Assembly: GCA_023678885.1 (NCBI GenBank)
Contig: CM042996.1
Coordinates: 6,382,602-6,446,601, forward strand
Source of the DNA: Pogostemon cablin
Taxonomy: Eukaryota > Streptophyta > Magnoliopsida > Lamiales > Lamiaceae
DNA: 64,000 nt
Reading direction: 5' to 3'
The notes below the pieces were generated by a model. It ran no database searches, was not told the origin of the DNA, and saw only the letters and a list, made by a program, of their open reading frames with translations. The position numbers and the translations under genes are program-made. Shown here piece by piece: positions 1 to 11,900 of the stretch (its first letter is position 1; each line of letters starts with the position of its first letter).

Positions 1-690
1 ATTATGTCTGTTGATATTGTCATTGTAAGAAAAAATAGAACCAATTTTTTTTAAAAGTATAATTAGTTTCTATTAAAAAAATAATAATAAACTTTTAAAA
101 CATACCTATGAGTATTGTATCTCTAGTATTTTCTTGAGAATTGATTGTTCAAAATCAATAAAATTCAAGCCAGTTTTGTTGGTTTCCAATGGCGAAGTCA
201 ATCACACCAACGTTTAATTTTGGATGTTCAACTTGAATTCATGATTTGTAATAAGGATCGACCCAATATTTTCAGCAACACAAAAATTTGATATAATATA
301 TGTTTCCCTTCACTTAACAATTTCTCAAATTTTGAGATGTGATTATAGCGAATTGTTGTTTGAATCTTCGAACCCTACACATATAATATAACAATAATTA
401 AATAAAAAACCTTATCATGTTAATAATCTAAAAGTTGTAAAAATATAAAATATACCGTATACTTAAAGAATATTTAATCATTATAATCAACTAAAATTTA
501 CCTTTTCATATATTATCAAGGTATGATATCCAAAGTCTCAAGCATTTAACTTTAATTCGTCAAGTTTCATTTTGCATAGTAATTTCAGACATTGGATCAT
601 AAATTGATGACATGATTTAATAAAGAAAAAAAGAAACAGTATAAAGATTGCAATTGAGGTAAAAAAATTTCACTGTAGATGAATATTGAT
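1..690. other. AT-rich intergenic DNA, no gene seen
   Basis: Very AT-rich sequence with frequent stops in all frames. I see no coding, RNA or transposon-end signal that I can support. Confidence 0.5.
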
Positions 691-2262
691 CGATTGTATT
701 ATGTCATATACAATGAATTTATATTATAAATATGGCAATAAATAATTTAAAATCAACACCAAAATTATTTTAAAAATAATAAATTTTAATAATATACTCC
801 ATCTTTCCTAAAATTATTAAAACTTAATTTAAATAATCAAACAACAACAAAAGTTTTTTGTTTCTTCATAAATTTACCAAAAATTTATAACTAATCGATT
901 GTACAATGCCTTAATTAAAATTTATATGCTAAATATGGAAATAAATAATTTAAAATCCAATGAAAATAAATAATTTAAAATACACCCAAAATTTATAGAT
1001 TAAATCAAAAATATTTAAAGTATTAAATTTATACATAAACTTTTATAAGAAAATTACTTAAAATAATATTAATAAAATTACTAAAAATAATATTATTACA
1101 TAATACTATAAATTTACCAAAACTTTATAATTAATTGATTCGATTGTACTATGTCTTAATTAAAATTTATATGCTAAATATGGAAATAAATAATTTAAAA
1201 TACACACCAAATTTACAGATTAAATCAAAAATATTTAAGGTATTAAATTTAACTACTTACATAAACTTTTACTAGAAAATTACTTAAAATAATATTAAGA
1301 AAATTACTTAAAATAACATTATTACATAATACTATAAATTTACCAAAACTTTATAACGATTGTACCATACCTTAATTAAAATGTATATGCTAAATATGAA
1401 AATAAATAATTTAAAACCCAATAAAAATAAATAATTTACCAAAAATTTATAACTAATTGATTGTATCATACCTTAATTAAAATGTATATGCTAAATATGA
1501 AAATAAATAATTTAAAATTCACACAAAATTTATGGATTAAATAAAAAATATTTAAAGTATTAAATTAAATTACTTATATAAACTTAAAATAATATTATTA
1601 TGTATTAATGGTAGGATTATTAGATATTTAAATTAAGATGTATTAATGGTAGGATTACAAAGTATTAACTATTTTAAATGAAATTAAATATAATAAACAT
1701 TAATTGTGGGATCAACGTGGGAGCGCCACATACATAAATTTTTCAAGGAGCAACGTGGCACCGCCACCTCACAATTTAAAAAAAATATTTTTGGCAAGCA
1801 CTTGTAAATTATGAAAATAAATAAAATAATTTAAAATTCAATGAAAATAAATAATTTACCAAAACTTTATAAATAATCGATTGTATCATACCTTAATTAA
1901 AATGTATATGCTAAATATGAAAATAAATAATTTAAAATTCAAAGAAAATAAATAATTTAAAATTCACACAAAATTTATGGATTAAATAAAAAAATATTTA
2001 AAGTATTAAATTAAATTACTTATATAAACTTAAAATAATATTATTATGTATTCATGGTAGGATTATTAAATATTTAAATTAAGATGTATTAATGGTAGGA
2101 TTACAAAATATTAATTATTTTAAATAAATTAAATATAATAAACATTAATTGCGGGATCAATGTGGGAGCGCCACATATACAAAATTTTTCAAGGACCAAC
2201 GTGCAGGCGCCACCTCACAATTTAAAAAAATACTTTTGACAAGTACTTGTGAATTAATAGTA
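690..2262. repeat. Complex tandem repeat block
   Basis: A sequence of about 60 bp built around CTTAATTAAAAT and ATGCTAAATATG recurs near 900, 1140, 1356, 1456 and 1880, with a degenerate copy near 692. A longer unit of about 445 bp is superimposed: the block with GTAGGATTA and GGGAGCGCCACATA occurs near 1600-1800 and again near 2045-2240. Copies differ by point changes and small indels, so the array is old. It has no coding content. Confidence 0.75.
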
Positions 2263-2690
2263 TTAATGATGCTTTTTCGTAAAAATTTATTATGGCACCA
2301 TTAAAAAAATTAATATATTTATTTTGATCAAATATTTTAATTAAAAATATAGTTTAAATAAATAATATTGATGAGATAAATATGATCATTTTTATTTGAA
2401 AGGGGTTATATGAATAAATACACATGGCTACATTTAATGATTCTCATGAAAAAAGTCTCTTGTGGGAAGGTAGTTGTATGAAATTACTTGTAAGATGTGT
2501 CAAATTATGATTATTATTATTATATATATATGCTTATTTAGTTGTTAAAATATAATCTTTAAAAGTATAATGAAAGATACATTATTGTATAATTCTATAT
2601 TGTTATTATGATTTATTATGAATATATTTTAATTTCTAATAAGTATATATACTTATATAATAAATATACTTTAACAATGAGTCAATTTAT
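2263..2690. other. AT-rich intergenic DNA, no gene seen
   Basis: AT-rich spacer between the repeat block and an LTR-like remnant. No feature can be supported. Confidence 0.5.
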
Positions 2691-3085
2691 TTCACAATCT
2701 GTCTTCTATATATATTTGTCTCGTAACAGAGTTTCTCATACAAAATTGGTCCTATCTTTACTTATAAAAGAGGTACATTTAACAAGTTATCTATTAACAA
2801 GTTGATTAGCAGATGGATTTATTTTAAAATCGCAGCATATCGCCATAGAGATTAGATTTCCGTATTCATTCTTTCTTCATTAGTTTAGTTAGATCTTTTC
2901 AAGGAAGGGTTATAGTTTGATTATTGATTCTTTTTCATTGTATTCATGGATCAATAAAAGAGTGTTTTATCTTTTACTGTGAACGTAGATCACTACGATC
3001 GAACCACTTAAATTTGAATGTTATTGCTATTCGTGACTTTATTTTTCTTATTTAATTTCCTTATTTTATAAGAGAGTTGTGTGTT
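2690..3085 (+). mobile_element. Possible copia-type LTR remnant
   Basis: There is a TATA-like CTTATAAAAGAG near 2761-2772 and, about 180 bp downstream, AATAAAAGAG. Next comes a stretch with GTAGATCAC and CGAACCACTTAAAT. The pattern 'gtgga/gtgaa cgtag ... gaaccac' is typical of the 3' part of plant copia LTRs and also occurs in the LTRs of the copia element at 22.9-44.8 kb. No terminal TG/CA pair or target duplication could be fixed, so the boundaries are nominal. The 65- and 91-residue reading frames here look fortuitous. Confidence 0.35.
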
Positions 3086-3237
3086 AGATAAGACGTTCTT
3101 TATTCATTTATACATTTATGAGCTTGATTTGGGAGTGATCAACAGATTACTAAAAATTTCTTTTTATTTTAAAATATTTATCGATAAGAACATATATTTT
3201 CAACCTTTAAATCTTGTGTTGGGTTGTTGTACTTCTA

Positions 3238-3499
3238 TACTCCCTCCGTCTCAAGTTAACATATACATTTTTCATTTTGATCTGTTTCAAATTAAAGTTT
3301 ACATTTCTTTTTTTATTAAGTTGGGGCCACACAAAACAATTAATTATTTTATGTAGGGTCTACACACAATACTAATGCAACTACCCACTTTAAATTAAAT
3401 ATTATTTCTCTCACCTCACTACACATTATAATATTACTATATTTTTAATGTAAGTGTAAAAAAAAAACGTAAATGTTAACGCGGGATTAAGGGATTATA
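3238..3499. mobile_element. Stowaway-like MITE
   Basis: The left end is TA followed by CTCCCTCCGTCTCAAGTTAA. The right end (near 3470-3499) carries the diverged inverted copy, GTAAATGTTAACGCGGGATT then TA. Length (about 260 bp), TA flanks and the CTCCCTCCGT terminus fit the Stowaway group of Tc1/mariner MITEs. Non-coding. Confidence 0.6.
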
Positions 3500-4952
3500 T
3501 ATCAAAGTTCACATTAAAAATAATAATTATGATTAATCATTTTATAGCATTTCTAGATCCAATAATTTTTTAATTGTCAAGCTATTTAGGAGAAAGATTA
3601 TATAGTCAGAGGAATATGTTGAATTTGTATAGTTTAGTACACCCTCATCGTATTCATCAATTTCGTTCATTAATTTGTATTTAGGAGTCCACTCTAATTT
3701 CTGACACGTAAATTCAAGGTCTAAGAATCTATACTGACGTATCTAAGGGCATTTATTAATTATTTATACACACCACACTAGTAAATAAATTCTTAAATTA
3801 CGATGTAGACTTATAGTTGGCTACTTTAATTGGGATAGTTAGACAAATTAAAATAATTAAACAAGTAGTTTGATTACCAACAACTTCTCATGACTATTTA
3901 TTCATTAGTCATTTATTTCAATTTATTTCCATTTATTTAGATGCTTTGTATTTTTTACCATTCATTTTAACCCCTCAGTTTTAAAGATATGTATTGAGTA
4001 ATAGAAAATAACTTAAAATTTTAAAATAAAAAAATCCAGTGCTATCTCTTCATAAATCCTTTTTTCCTTGTAAAATTATTTTAGTGATTTGTACCCTTGT
4101 ATAAAGAATTTATTCACGCTATCTTTATAATTTATAAAGGAAGTGTGTAGAAGGAAGTGTGTAGAAATTATTGTAACACAAATTTTTATTGGAGCAAGGT
4201 TAATGGTAGGAATAGAAAATTTTTTATAAAGAAATATAATGTTCTAATATCACTTCATTGATGAGTGATAAGTATGAAAGAAGATAATATTTTTATTTTA
4301 AGTTAATGTATAAATCTTAAGGAAATATTTGATTTGAGTTGATTTAAACTTTAATATTTGTTATATAAGAAAGATTTATTAAATTTATGAATTATTAAAC
4401 CCAAATCAAACACCACTTTAAAACGTAATATATGTATTAGATTTTTCCTTCCTATCACATGTCAATTTTTGAAAAGGTGACAAGAAAATGTGTCAATAAA
4501 GTATCATATGACATGTCGTCTACAATATAATAGGATAAATTTAACGAGTATAATACAAAAGTTATGGCTTAATGTGTAGACTTATATTGTCGACATTATA
4601 AAATCATGAAATTTTCGCCTTATATCATGCTTGTATGAACATTTACGTATGATCTTAATGAATGACATAATAATTACATGATAATACGTGATTAGGAACT
4701 ACTCCTATATTGCACTATAAATAATGTGCATGTACGTATCACAATAAAAATAAGAAAATTATTAAAGAAGAATAATTACATGAGTATGCTTTGTACCCAA
4801 AGTGACGTCCTAGAATATTGAAAATATAATTATATCTTATTAATTAATATAATCTCTAAAGTTAGGATAAAATAAATCATTAATTAACCTGTTTAGTATT
4901 ACATGATTTATAGTGGCAAAAATACAATTATAGTTTTATAAATAATATTAAT
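3500..4952. other. AT-rich intergenic DNA, no gene seen
   Basis: About 1.45 kb with no convincing reading frame, RNA gene or transposon terminus. A short local duplication, GGAAGTGTGTAGAA, occurs twice near 4139-4167. Confidence 0.5.
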
Positions 4953-5145
4953 CGTCTCACGGTAAGACTATTTTGTGCTTTTTTAATTAGTTGTCACTTT
5001 TATTAAAGATGTTATCATTTTTCTTTTAAAATGTTATTACTTTTTATTTATACTTTGAATATTACTTTTCACTATAAAAGTTATCACTTTTTATTCCTCT
5101 CATTGAAGCCTTATATGAGACGATCTCATACAATTGTCTCACACA
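4953..5145. mobile_element. MITE with GAGACGGTCTCACA-type ends (copy 1)
   Basis: The left end has TCGTCTCACGGTAAGAC. The right end has GAGACGATCTCATACAATTG. The ends are inverted repeats around an AT-rich core with the repeated phrase 'tatcacttttt'. The same end pattern recurs near 6468, 45277 and 50996, so this is a dispersed family of non-coding inverted-repeat elements. Confidence 0.45.
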
Positions 5146-5612
5146 ATTCTTTATCTATATAGTATACTTACTGAAAAATTATAGTGCATGTTTCATGAAT
5201 TTAGATATAAATAGATTATAAACCATAATAATAAAATATTACATACGCTATGCTATACAAAAGTAAAATTATAATTACTCTAAACATACTAAATTTTAAA
5301 AATAAAGATTAAAATTTAAAAGTAAAATGGTAGATAATCAGGAGTTATTCCATTAAACATTCATGTAGCTAGGGTGAATGGGTGATAACAACACGAGTAT
5401 TTTATGTAGCGTATTTGCATATTGAAAAGTACCAAACTTATCAACGTTGTTTAATTACCATACATTAATTAGATAGGAACGCCTCAATACTTCGAGTCTT
5501 CAATGCTTTTTTTTTAATTTATTATAATTAGGACAAAACTTGCATTTCCCGAGGATATTGTGCACTCAAATCTCGCAATTTTTTAAAGTTATTTAAATGT
5601 TATATCCTATAA
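5146..5612. other. AT-rich intergenic DNA, no gene seen
   Basis: Spacer with no supported feature. Confidence 0.5.
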
Positions 5613-6062
5613 TATAAGAATGTGTATCCTTTATTTTTTAAAAATAAAAAATTTTTTTAATCAAATAATTACATTATTCATATTTCACCCTCTTCTCATT
5701 GAAAAAATTATACCATTATTAATTAAAGTATGTATCTTTTAAAACAAAATATTATACTCTTATATATTTTGTGCACTCGAAATCGAAGTTGACACAAGAG
5801 ACTAACTTTTATAATTATGCTTCAAAACAAACGCGTATAAGAATGTGTATCCTTTATTTTTTGAAAAAAAAAATAAATTTTTTAATCAAATATTTACATT
5901 ATTCATATTTCACCCTCTTCTCATTAAAAAAATTATATCATTATTAATTAAAGTGTGTATCTTTTAAAACAAAATGTTATTCTTTTGTATATTTTGTGCA
6001 CTCGAAGTCGAAATTGAAGACACAATAGACTAACTCTTATAATTATGCTTCAAAACAAGCGC
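5613..6062. repeat. Tandem duplication, period about 223 bp
   Basis: Unit 1 begins TATAAGAATGTGTATCC at 5613 and unit 2 begins with the same sequence at 5836. Both run through CACCCTCTTCTCATT, TTTTGTGCACTCGAA and ATTATGCTTCAAAACAA. The units are about 90% alike by eye. Non-coding. Confidence 0.85.
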
Positions 6063-6467
6063 ACCTCGGTATTTATATGAGATAAATAGTAAAATAGATA
6101 GACTTATAATATATGAATTGAAACATTACTGAAGTGTGATAGAATTTTGACATGAAAAATATTACTTCATTAATCCTAAATTAATTAAGGCGTACGGAAA
6201 ATTAAAATATATGATATTTTATTAGATAGTGAGTAGTTTTTTATTGTACCTTTACTCTTGTTGTATATTTTTGTTTTTTGCTTGCAGATATTTTATTAGA
6301 TACTAATTGATAGGTTTTTGTTGTACCTTTATCATATTTTTTTCTCTCGTAACTATGATAAATTTTATAATATTTTTTAAAATTTATTGGTTTTTGTATG
6401 TAAGACTTTACTTGCTAAAAAGAGAATTATAAGAGTAAAATAAATCAAGATAAAAACCTGTGAAATA
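6063..6467. other. AT-rich intergenic DNA, no gene seen
   Basis: A short phrase, TATTTTATTAGATA then 'gt...ttttattgtacctttac', is loosely repeated at about 6216 and 6289. Nothing else was identified. Confidence 0.45.
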
Positions 6468-6598
6468 CGTTTTGTGTAAGTCTTTATGTGAGATGAATAA
6501 AAAATGATAACTTATTAATGAAAGGTGATATAGTGTTATTACATTATATCAGTCTCATGTAAGTCCGCTTACATGAGACGGTCTCACACAAGACTTTC
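6468..6598. mobile_element. MITE with GAGACGGTCTCACA-type ends (copy 2)
   Basis: The left end is GTGTAAGTCTTTATGTGAGA. The right end is GAGACGGTCTCACACAAGAC. They are inverted relative to each other around a core of about 100 bp. This is a short member of the family seen at 4953-5145. Confidence 0.45.
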
Positions 6599-6712
6599 CC
6601 ATAAATCAAAATTACAAATGTATGCTCTTTGTCCCGCGTTAACGTTAATATTTATTTTTTGCACATAGATTAAGAGATATAATATTTTAATAGATAGTAG
6701 GTTGAAAAATAT

Positions 6713-6978
6713 ATTCTCCTATCCCAAAGATATTGGTACACTTTCTTTTTTGGGTTGTCTCACAGAAATTGACATATTTCCATTTTAAGGATATGGGACC
6801 CACACAAAAATAATTTATTTATTTACATGGGCCCACACACACATCACACTCACCACTAATATAACTACCCACTACGCATTATATATTATTTTTCTCACTT
6901 AACTTTGTGTTAAATTATTATACTCCTTAATCTCCGTGCCAAAAAAAAAGTGTCAATTATTATGGGACGGAGGGAGTA
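6713..6978. mobile_element. Stowaway-like MITE
   Basis: The right end is GGGACGGAGGGAGTA, the reverse complement of the Stowaway terminus. The left end, CTCCTATCCCAAAGATATTG, is its diverged partner, and an inverted pair TTGACATATTT / AAGTGTCAATTATTA lies just inside. About 265 bp, non-coding. Confidence 0.6.
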
Positions 6979-6986
6979 ATATTTAA

Positions 6987-7385
6987 TACTTCATTCGTCC
7001 GCTCGAAAGATTGTCTTTTTTTTATTTTGATCGTTCGTTCCAAAGAGGATCATTTCTTTTTTTATATATATGAGATTCACATACACCTACTAATACAACT
7101 AAAATATGAGATTCTCACGAATTTCCAATGAGAGATACAAATTGAGGTACAAATCTTAGGTGGAAATTTTTGTACATAGAGTTGAGGTACAATATCATTG
7201 TGGAGGTACAGGTACAAAAAGTTGGGTACAAAAATGGAGAGGGGAAAAAATTGAAGTGGGTCCCACATGCAAAGAGAGTTGTGCATTATTCTAAATCAAT
7301 TATCCACTACACATTAAATAATAATACTCTTTAATCAATGTGCACAAAAGTAAAAGACTCTCTTATAAGTGGATGGTGGGAGTAT
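6987..7385. mobile_element. Stowaway-like MITE, adjacent copy
   Basis: The left end is CTTCATTCGTCCGCTCGAAA and the right end is GTGGATGGTGGGAGTA. A central insert-like stretch at about 7100-7265, rich in the phrase 'aggtacaa', makes it longer than its relatives. A 69-residue minus-strand frame inside has no recognisable protein features. Confidence 0.45.
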
Positions 7386-8904
7386 ATAGTGAGTAATTAT
7401 ATTAATAATGTGTATAAGACCTATGTGGAACAATTAATTATTTTGTGTGGATTCATGACAAAAAAAGAAATGTATGAGTAATTCTTAATTTAAACAAATC
7501 AAAACGAAAAGGCATAGACTAAATGCACACCCATATTTATTGAATACACACTCTATTATTATATTATTAATGTATTGTATATTTAAAAAATCTATATTAC
7601 AATAAGATCATTAAAAGTACACATCCTATATATTTTAAATTAAACTATATTTTATAGATATCTTATCTTATAAAATCTTTAATATCTCTATTATTCGATT
7701 TTGTTCCTTTATTGCGGTTGAGGTTCTTCTTCTCCTTCACGTTCCTTTTTTGCGGTTGAGTTCTTCTTCTTCACGTCTTTTCATTGTTGTCGCCAGTGTT
7801 CTAATGTTTTTCTTTCTTTTCTAATGTCAATCGTATTTTTTAGTGTGAAATCATAAATTGAATAGATTTTAAAATAGAGATTTATACAAACAAGGTTTAA
7901 TTAGATGTTCTGAAAATTTTCAGAGGGGTTGCATTTTTTTCTTTATTATATTCCACACCCCCAAAATCTATGTTTTGTCAAATGAACAAAACGTAATTAT
8001 TTATTTAAATTCTCTGTTTAATTATTGGATTGAGCAATTAATACATAACATCTACCATATTTGAGTTATGAAGGGATTTATTATCTGTAAAATAATTAAA
8101 TTCATGAAGGGATTTATTATTTGTAAAATAGTTAAATTCAACTATGAACACTAATTGAATTTGTGAATTAGAATCGATTGCAGATTATATATGAAGGAAT
8201 TTATCTCCCTCTTCAAGTACGATATGTTAAACTTAAAGTTTTAAAAAATATAAGAGAAGTTTTTATTTTAATAAAAATGATTTGCGGTTTATTATTGAGT
8301 GTGTATAATTATAATTTTAAAAAGCATAATTTTAAATTTTTATGGGGTGTGCATACAATAAAATTAAGAAATAAAAAAATTTAAGTGTGTATTTAATAAA
8401 AAATGTATATTTAATAAAAAATAGTGTGTATTTAACGATACTCAAACGAAAAACGTAAATTCTAATAATGGAGCATTTTTTGTGCGAGAAAGAGAAGAGT
8501 AGAAGTATTAAAATTTCAAATAAAATTTTTTTTTTTTAAGTGGCATGTCATACATTTTCTCAAAATAATTGTATTGCCGTTGACACAACATTTCTTTGTT
8601 CCATACATTATTATCCTACGATGTTGTCGTGTGTTGGTCATCATAAAATACTTTTGACTCCACCCACTTATCCTCTCCTCGTGTCCCTCGTCACGACAAG
8701 ACTGGACGATTGCACTTGAACCTATTTCTTATTACAAATCATTGTATTTTACCAACGCCTTCAAATCATATAATAGAGACATCTTTTGGCCTCGAATCCC
8801 TACACACACTATCATTCAACTTCAATATTTAACACAACTTAACTCACAAACATCAAATTATAATGCATCACCAATTCTATTACACTATTATGGAGATTAA
8901 CAAT
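7386..8904. other. Region 3' of the receptor-kinase gene
   Basis: Non-coding. It contains a 37-bp tandem duplication (8068-8141, core TGAAGGGATTTATTAT) and a local repeat of TTGCGGTTGAG with TTCTTCTTC near 7713-7775. TGTGTATTTAATAAAAAA-like phrases near 8385-8440 mirror AATACACACTCTATTA near 7540, so 7530-8440 may itself be a decayed inverted-repeat element. No further gene was seen. Confidence 0.4.
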
Positions 8905-11900
8905 CTACTCATCTTGGATCCCATTCAAAAACTTGAGAACATGTAGCATGGTAGGACGATTCACAGGGTTTTCCGACAAGCAGATCACAGCAATCTGCAA
9001 TGTCTTCAGCATCCTCTGTTTAGAATCAGCATCAAGAATGCTGGGATCAAGAACATCCACTGCATTCCCTTTCTTGATATTCAACAACACCCACCCGACC
9101 AAGTTCCCGCCTTCGATGTCTTTGAAATCAGGCCCCGTCGGCTCCTTTCCCGTCACCAACTCCAGCAGGATCACGCCGAAGCTGTACACATCCCCCCTCG
9201 TTGTGGATTTCCAGCTCTGCCCGTACTCGGGCGGGATGTACCCGAACGTGCCAGCAATGTCCGTGCTCACATGAGTCTCACAAGCACTGATCAGCCTTGC
9301 TAATCCAAAGTCAGCCACCTTTGGCTCAAACTCATCGTTCAGAAGGATATTGCTCGCCTTGATATCGCGATGAATTATATGGGGAATGAAGCCGTGGTGG
9401 AGGAATGCCAAGCCACGGGCGGCGCCTAGCGCGATCTTGAGACGTTTTTTCCAGTCTAGGACTGGAAGGGTTCCAGGGCGGTTTCTAAGCCAGTCATCCA
9501 AGCTTCCATTAGCCATGTACTCGTAAACGAGCACCTTCTCCTCACAATACGAGCAGTACCCGAGCAACGAAACAAGGTTCCTATGCTTCACCTTCCCCAG
9601 AGTCTGCATTTCAGCCAGGAATTCTCTCTGGCCCTGAGTCTTGGCCTGACTGAGCTTCTTCACCGCGACTGTCTTTCCATCGGGTAAGGCAGCCTTGTAC
9701 ACTGTCCCGAACCCGCCATCACCAATTATGTTAGCCTTGCAGAAGTTGTTTGTGGCCTCAAGTACATCAACCAGTGTTAACTTAAGGAGAGGCAGCTCAA
9801 ACATAGCTATGTTAATGCTGAGTGGCTCCTTTGATCTGCTACTACTCAAGAAATACAGATTCTGATCATCTAAGCCGTTCAATCTGGTGCTATCTGAACC
9901 ATCCTCAGGGTCATTTCTGTTGCTTCTGTTGACCCAAATTCTCAGCACTATAACCACTGAAAGGGTTATCAAGATAGATCCCACCACAACAGATGCCAGC
10001 CCCCAAACATTCAAAAGAGGCGATTTTCGCCCGAAAGGGCATTTTACTCCCACAATTCCTCCACATAAAGCCTTGTTTCCAGCTACTAAAGCCTCTGAAA
10101 GATTCAAGCATATCCCATTGCCTGGAATTGGGCCCTGCAGCTTGTTCTCTGAAAGATTCAAGAACAAAAGATCCGCGAGCCCACAAACTTCGTCGGGTAT
10201 TCCTCCGCCAAGCGCATTCCCGGAGACATCAAGATACTGGAGCTGTGCAAGATTCCCAAGCTCAGAAGGAAGACCACCACTGAAAGCATTTCCATGGAGA
10301 TCCAACACTGTCAAATAGGACATATTGCCAAGTGATCTTGGCAAGTTCCCACTCAAAGAATTGCTGCTCAAATTCACAATCTCAACTCTCCAAACTTCAG
10401 AATCTTTGAACAACTCATCTATATGACCAGAAAGGCTATTCTGCTGAGCATAGAATCCAACAAGATTAACTATCCCAGAGAGAGAGCCAGGAAGCTCATT
10501 GCTCAGCATATTAGAGCTCAAATCCAAATGAGTGAGACCATTTACGTTGCCAATCGAAGCAGGAATCGAACCGGATAACATATTGGACGACAGGTTCAGC
10601 TTCACCAACGCAGACATTCGACCAAAGCTTTCTGGGATTGACCCTGTGAGCTGGTTATTCCCAAGATACAATCCTTGCAACTTGTTTGAATCACCAAGAT
10701 CAGTTGGAATAGGACCAGTAAGCAAGTTCCAAGATAAATCCAAGGTTGTAAGATTGGATAAACGAGCCAAGGAAGGTGGAATCTCCCCAGAAAGCAAATT
10801 GTTGCTGAGAAGAAGATCCACCACCACAACACAGCTCCCTAGTTCATCAGGAATAGCTCCACTCAATCTGTTGTAGGAGAGATCATACACACCATGATGC
10901 TGAATGAAGCTGGAATCTGGAATGGTGGAAACCTGCTGAAAATACTTGGAGCTTCTAGAAGGAATCTCTCCAGAGAGATTGTTGTAGGAGAAAACAAGGC
11001 ACTGTAACTGAGGCAAATCAGCAACTTCTCCTGGAATGGAACCATGAAGGTTGTTGTTACCCAAATCCAATGTGGTGAGTGCAGTGCAATTCCCTAATCC
11101 GATAGGAATACTTCCTTCAAGAAAATTGGAGTTCAAATACAACACAGACAGAAACTGAAGTCTCCCAATTTCTTCTGGAATACTACCAGTGATTCGATTG
11201 TTGGAAAGAAGGATGCTCTGTAATGATGTAGCATTACCAATTTCCACAGGGAGAGAACCCTCCAACTGATTATCTCCAGCAGAAAACTCAATCAAGTACC
11301 CTGAACTCCACAGATTCACAGGAATAGAACCTGTGAAGTTATTAGAATCCAACTCAAGAGCTATCAATGGAAGCTCAGAGAAATACTCTGGAATAGAACC
11401 AACCAGATGATTATCCAACAACACTAATTGAGTCAAGTTTCTACACTTCTTGAAAGTCTCATCAATACCCCCTGTAAGAAAATTATGGCCAAGCTCCACC
11501 TCTGAAAGAGAAACTGCATTACACAACTCTCTTGGAATCTCACCACTAAGCAAATTGCTTCCCAAGCTAATATGACTCAATAAAGAACAATTTCCAATCT
11601 CCGGTGGAATTCTCCCAGAAAACCTGTTGTTCGAAAGCAATATCGAATCTATCTGCTTCCATTTTCCAAACCACGAAGGTAATGGCCCTGAGAGCTGATT
11701 CTTTTCAGCAGAACACGTCATCAAAGACAATTCAGACAGCTCCTCAGGCAAAACACCAGAAAGAGAATTGAAAGAAAGCAACAAAACTTGCAAGTTTGTG
11801 CATTTCCCAATCTCAGAGGGTATACTGCCATTAAGCTCAGAGTAGACGAGATTCAACACAGTCAAATTTCGCAACTCTCCGATAATCTTTGGGATTGAAC

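Noticed and set aside
9887..10318. 143-residue plus-strand frame opposite the LRR/membrane region
   Set aside because: Composition follows the antisense of the LRR codons; no recognisable signature of its own.
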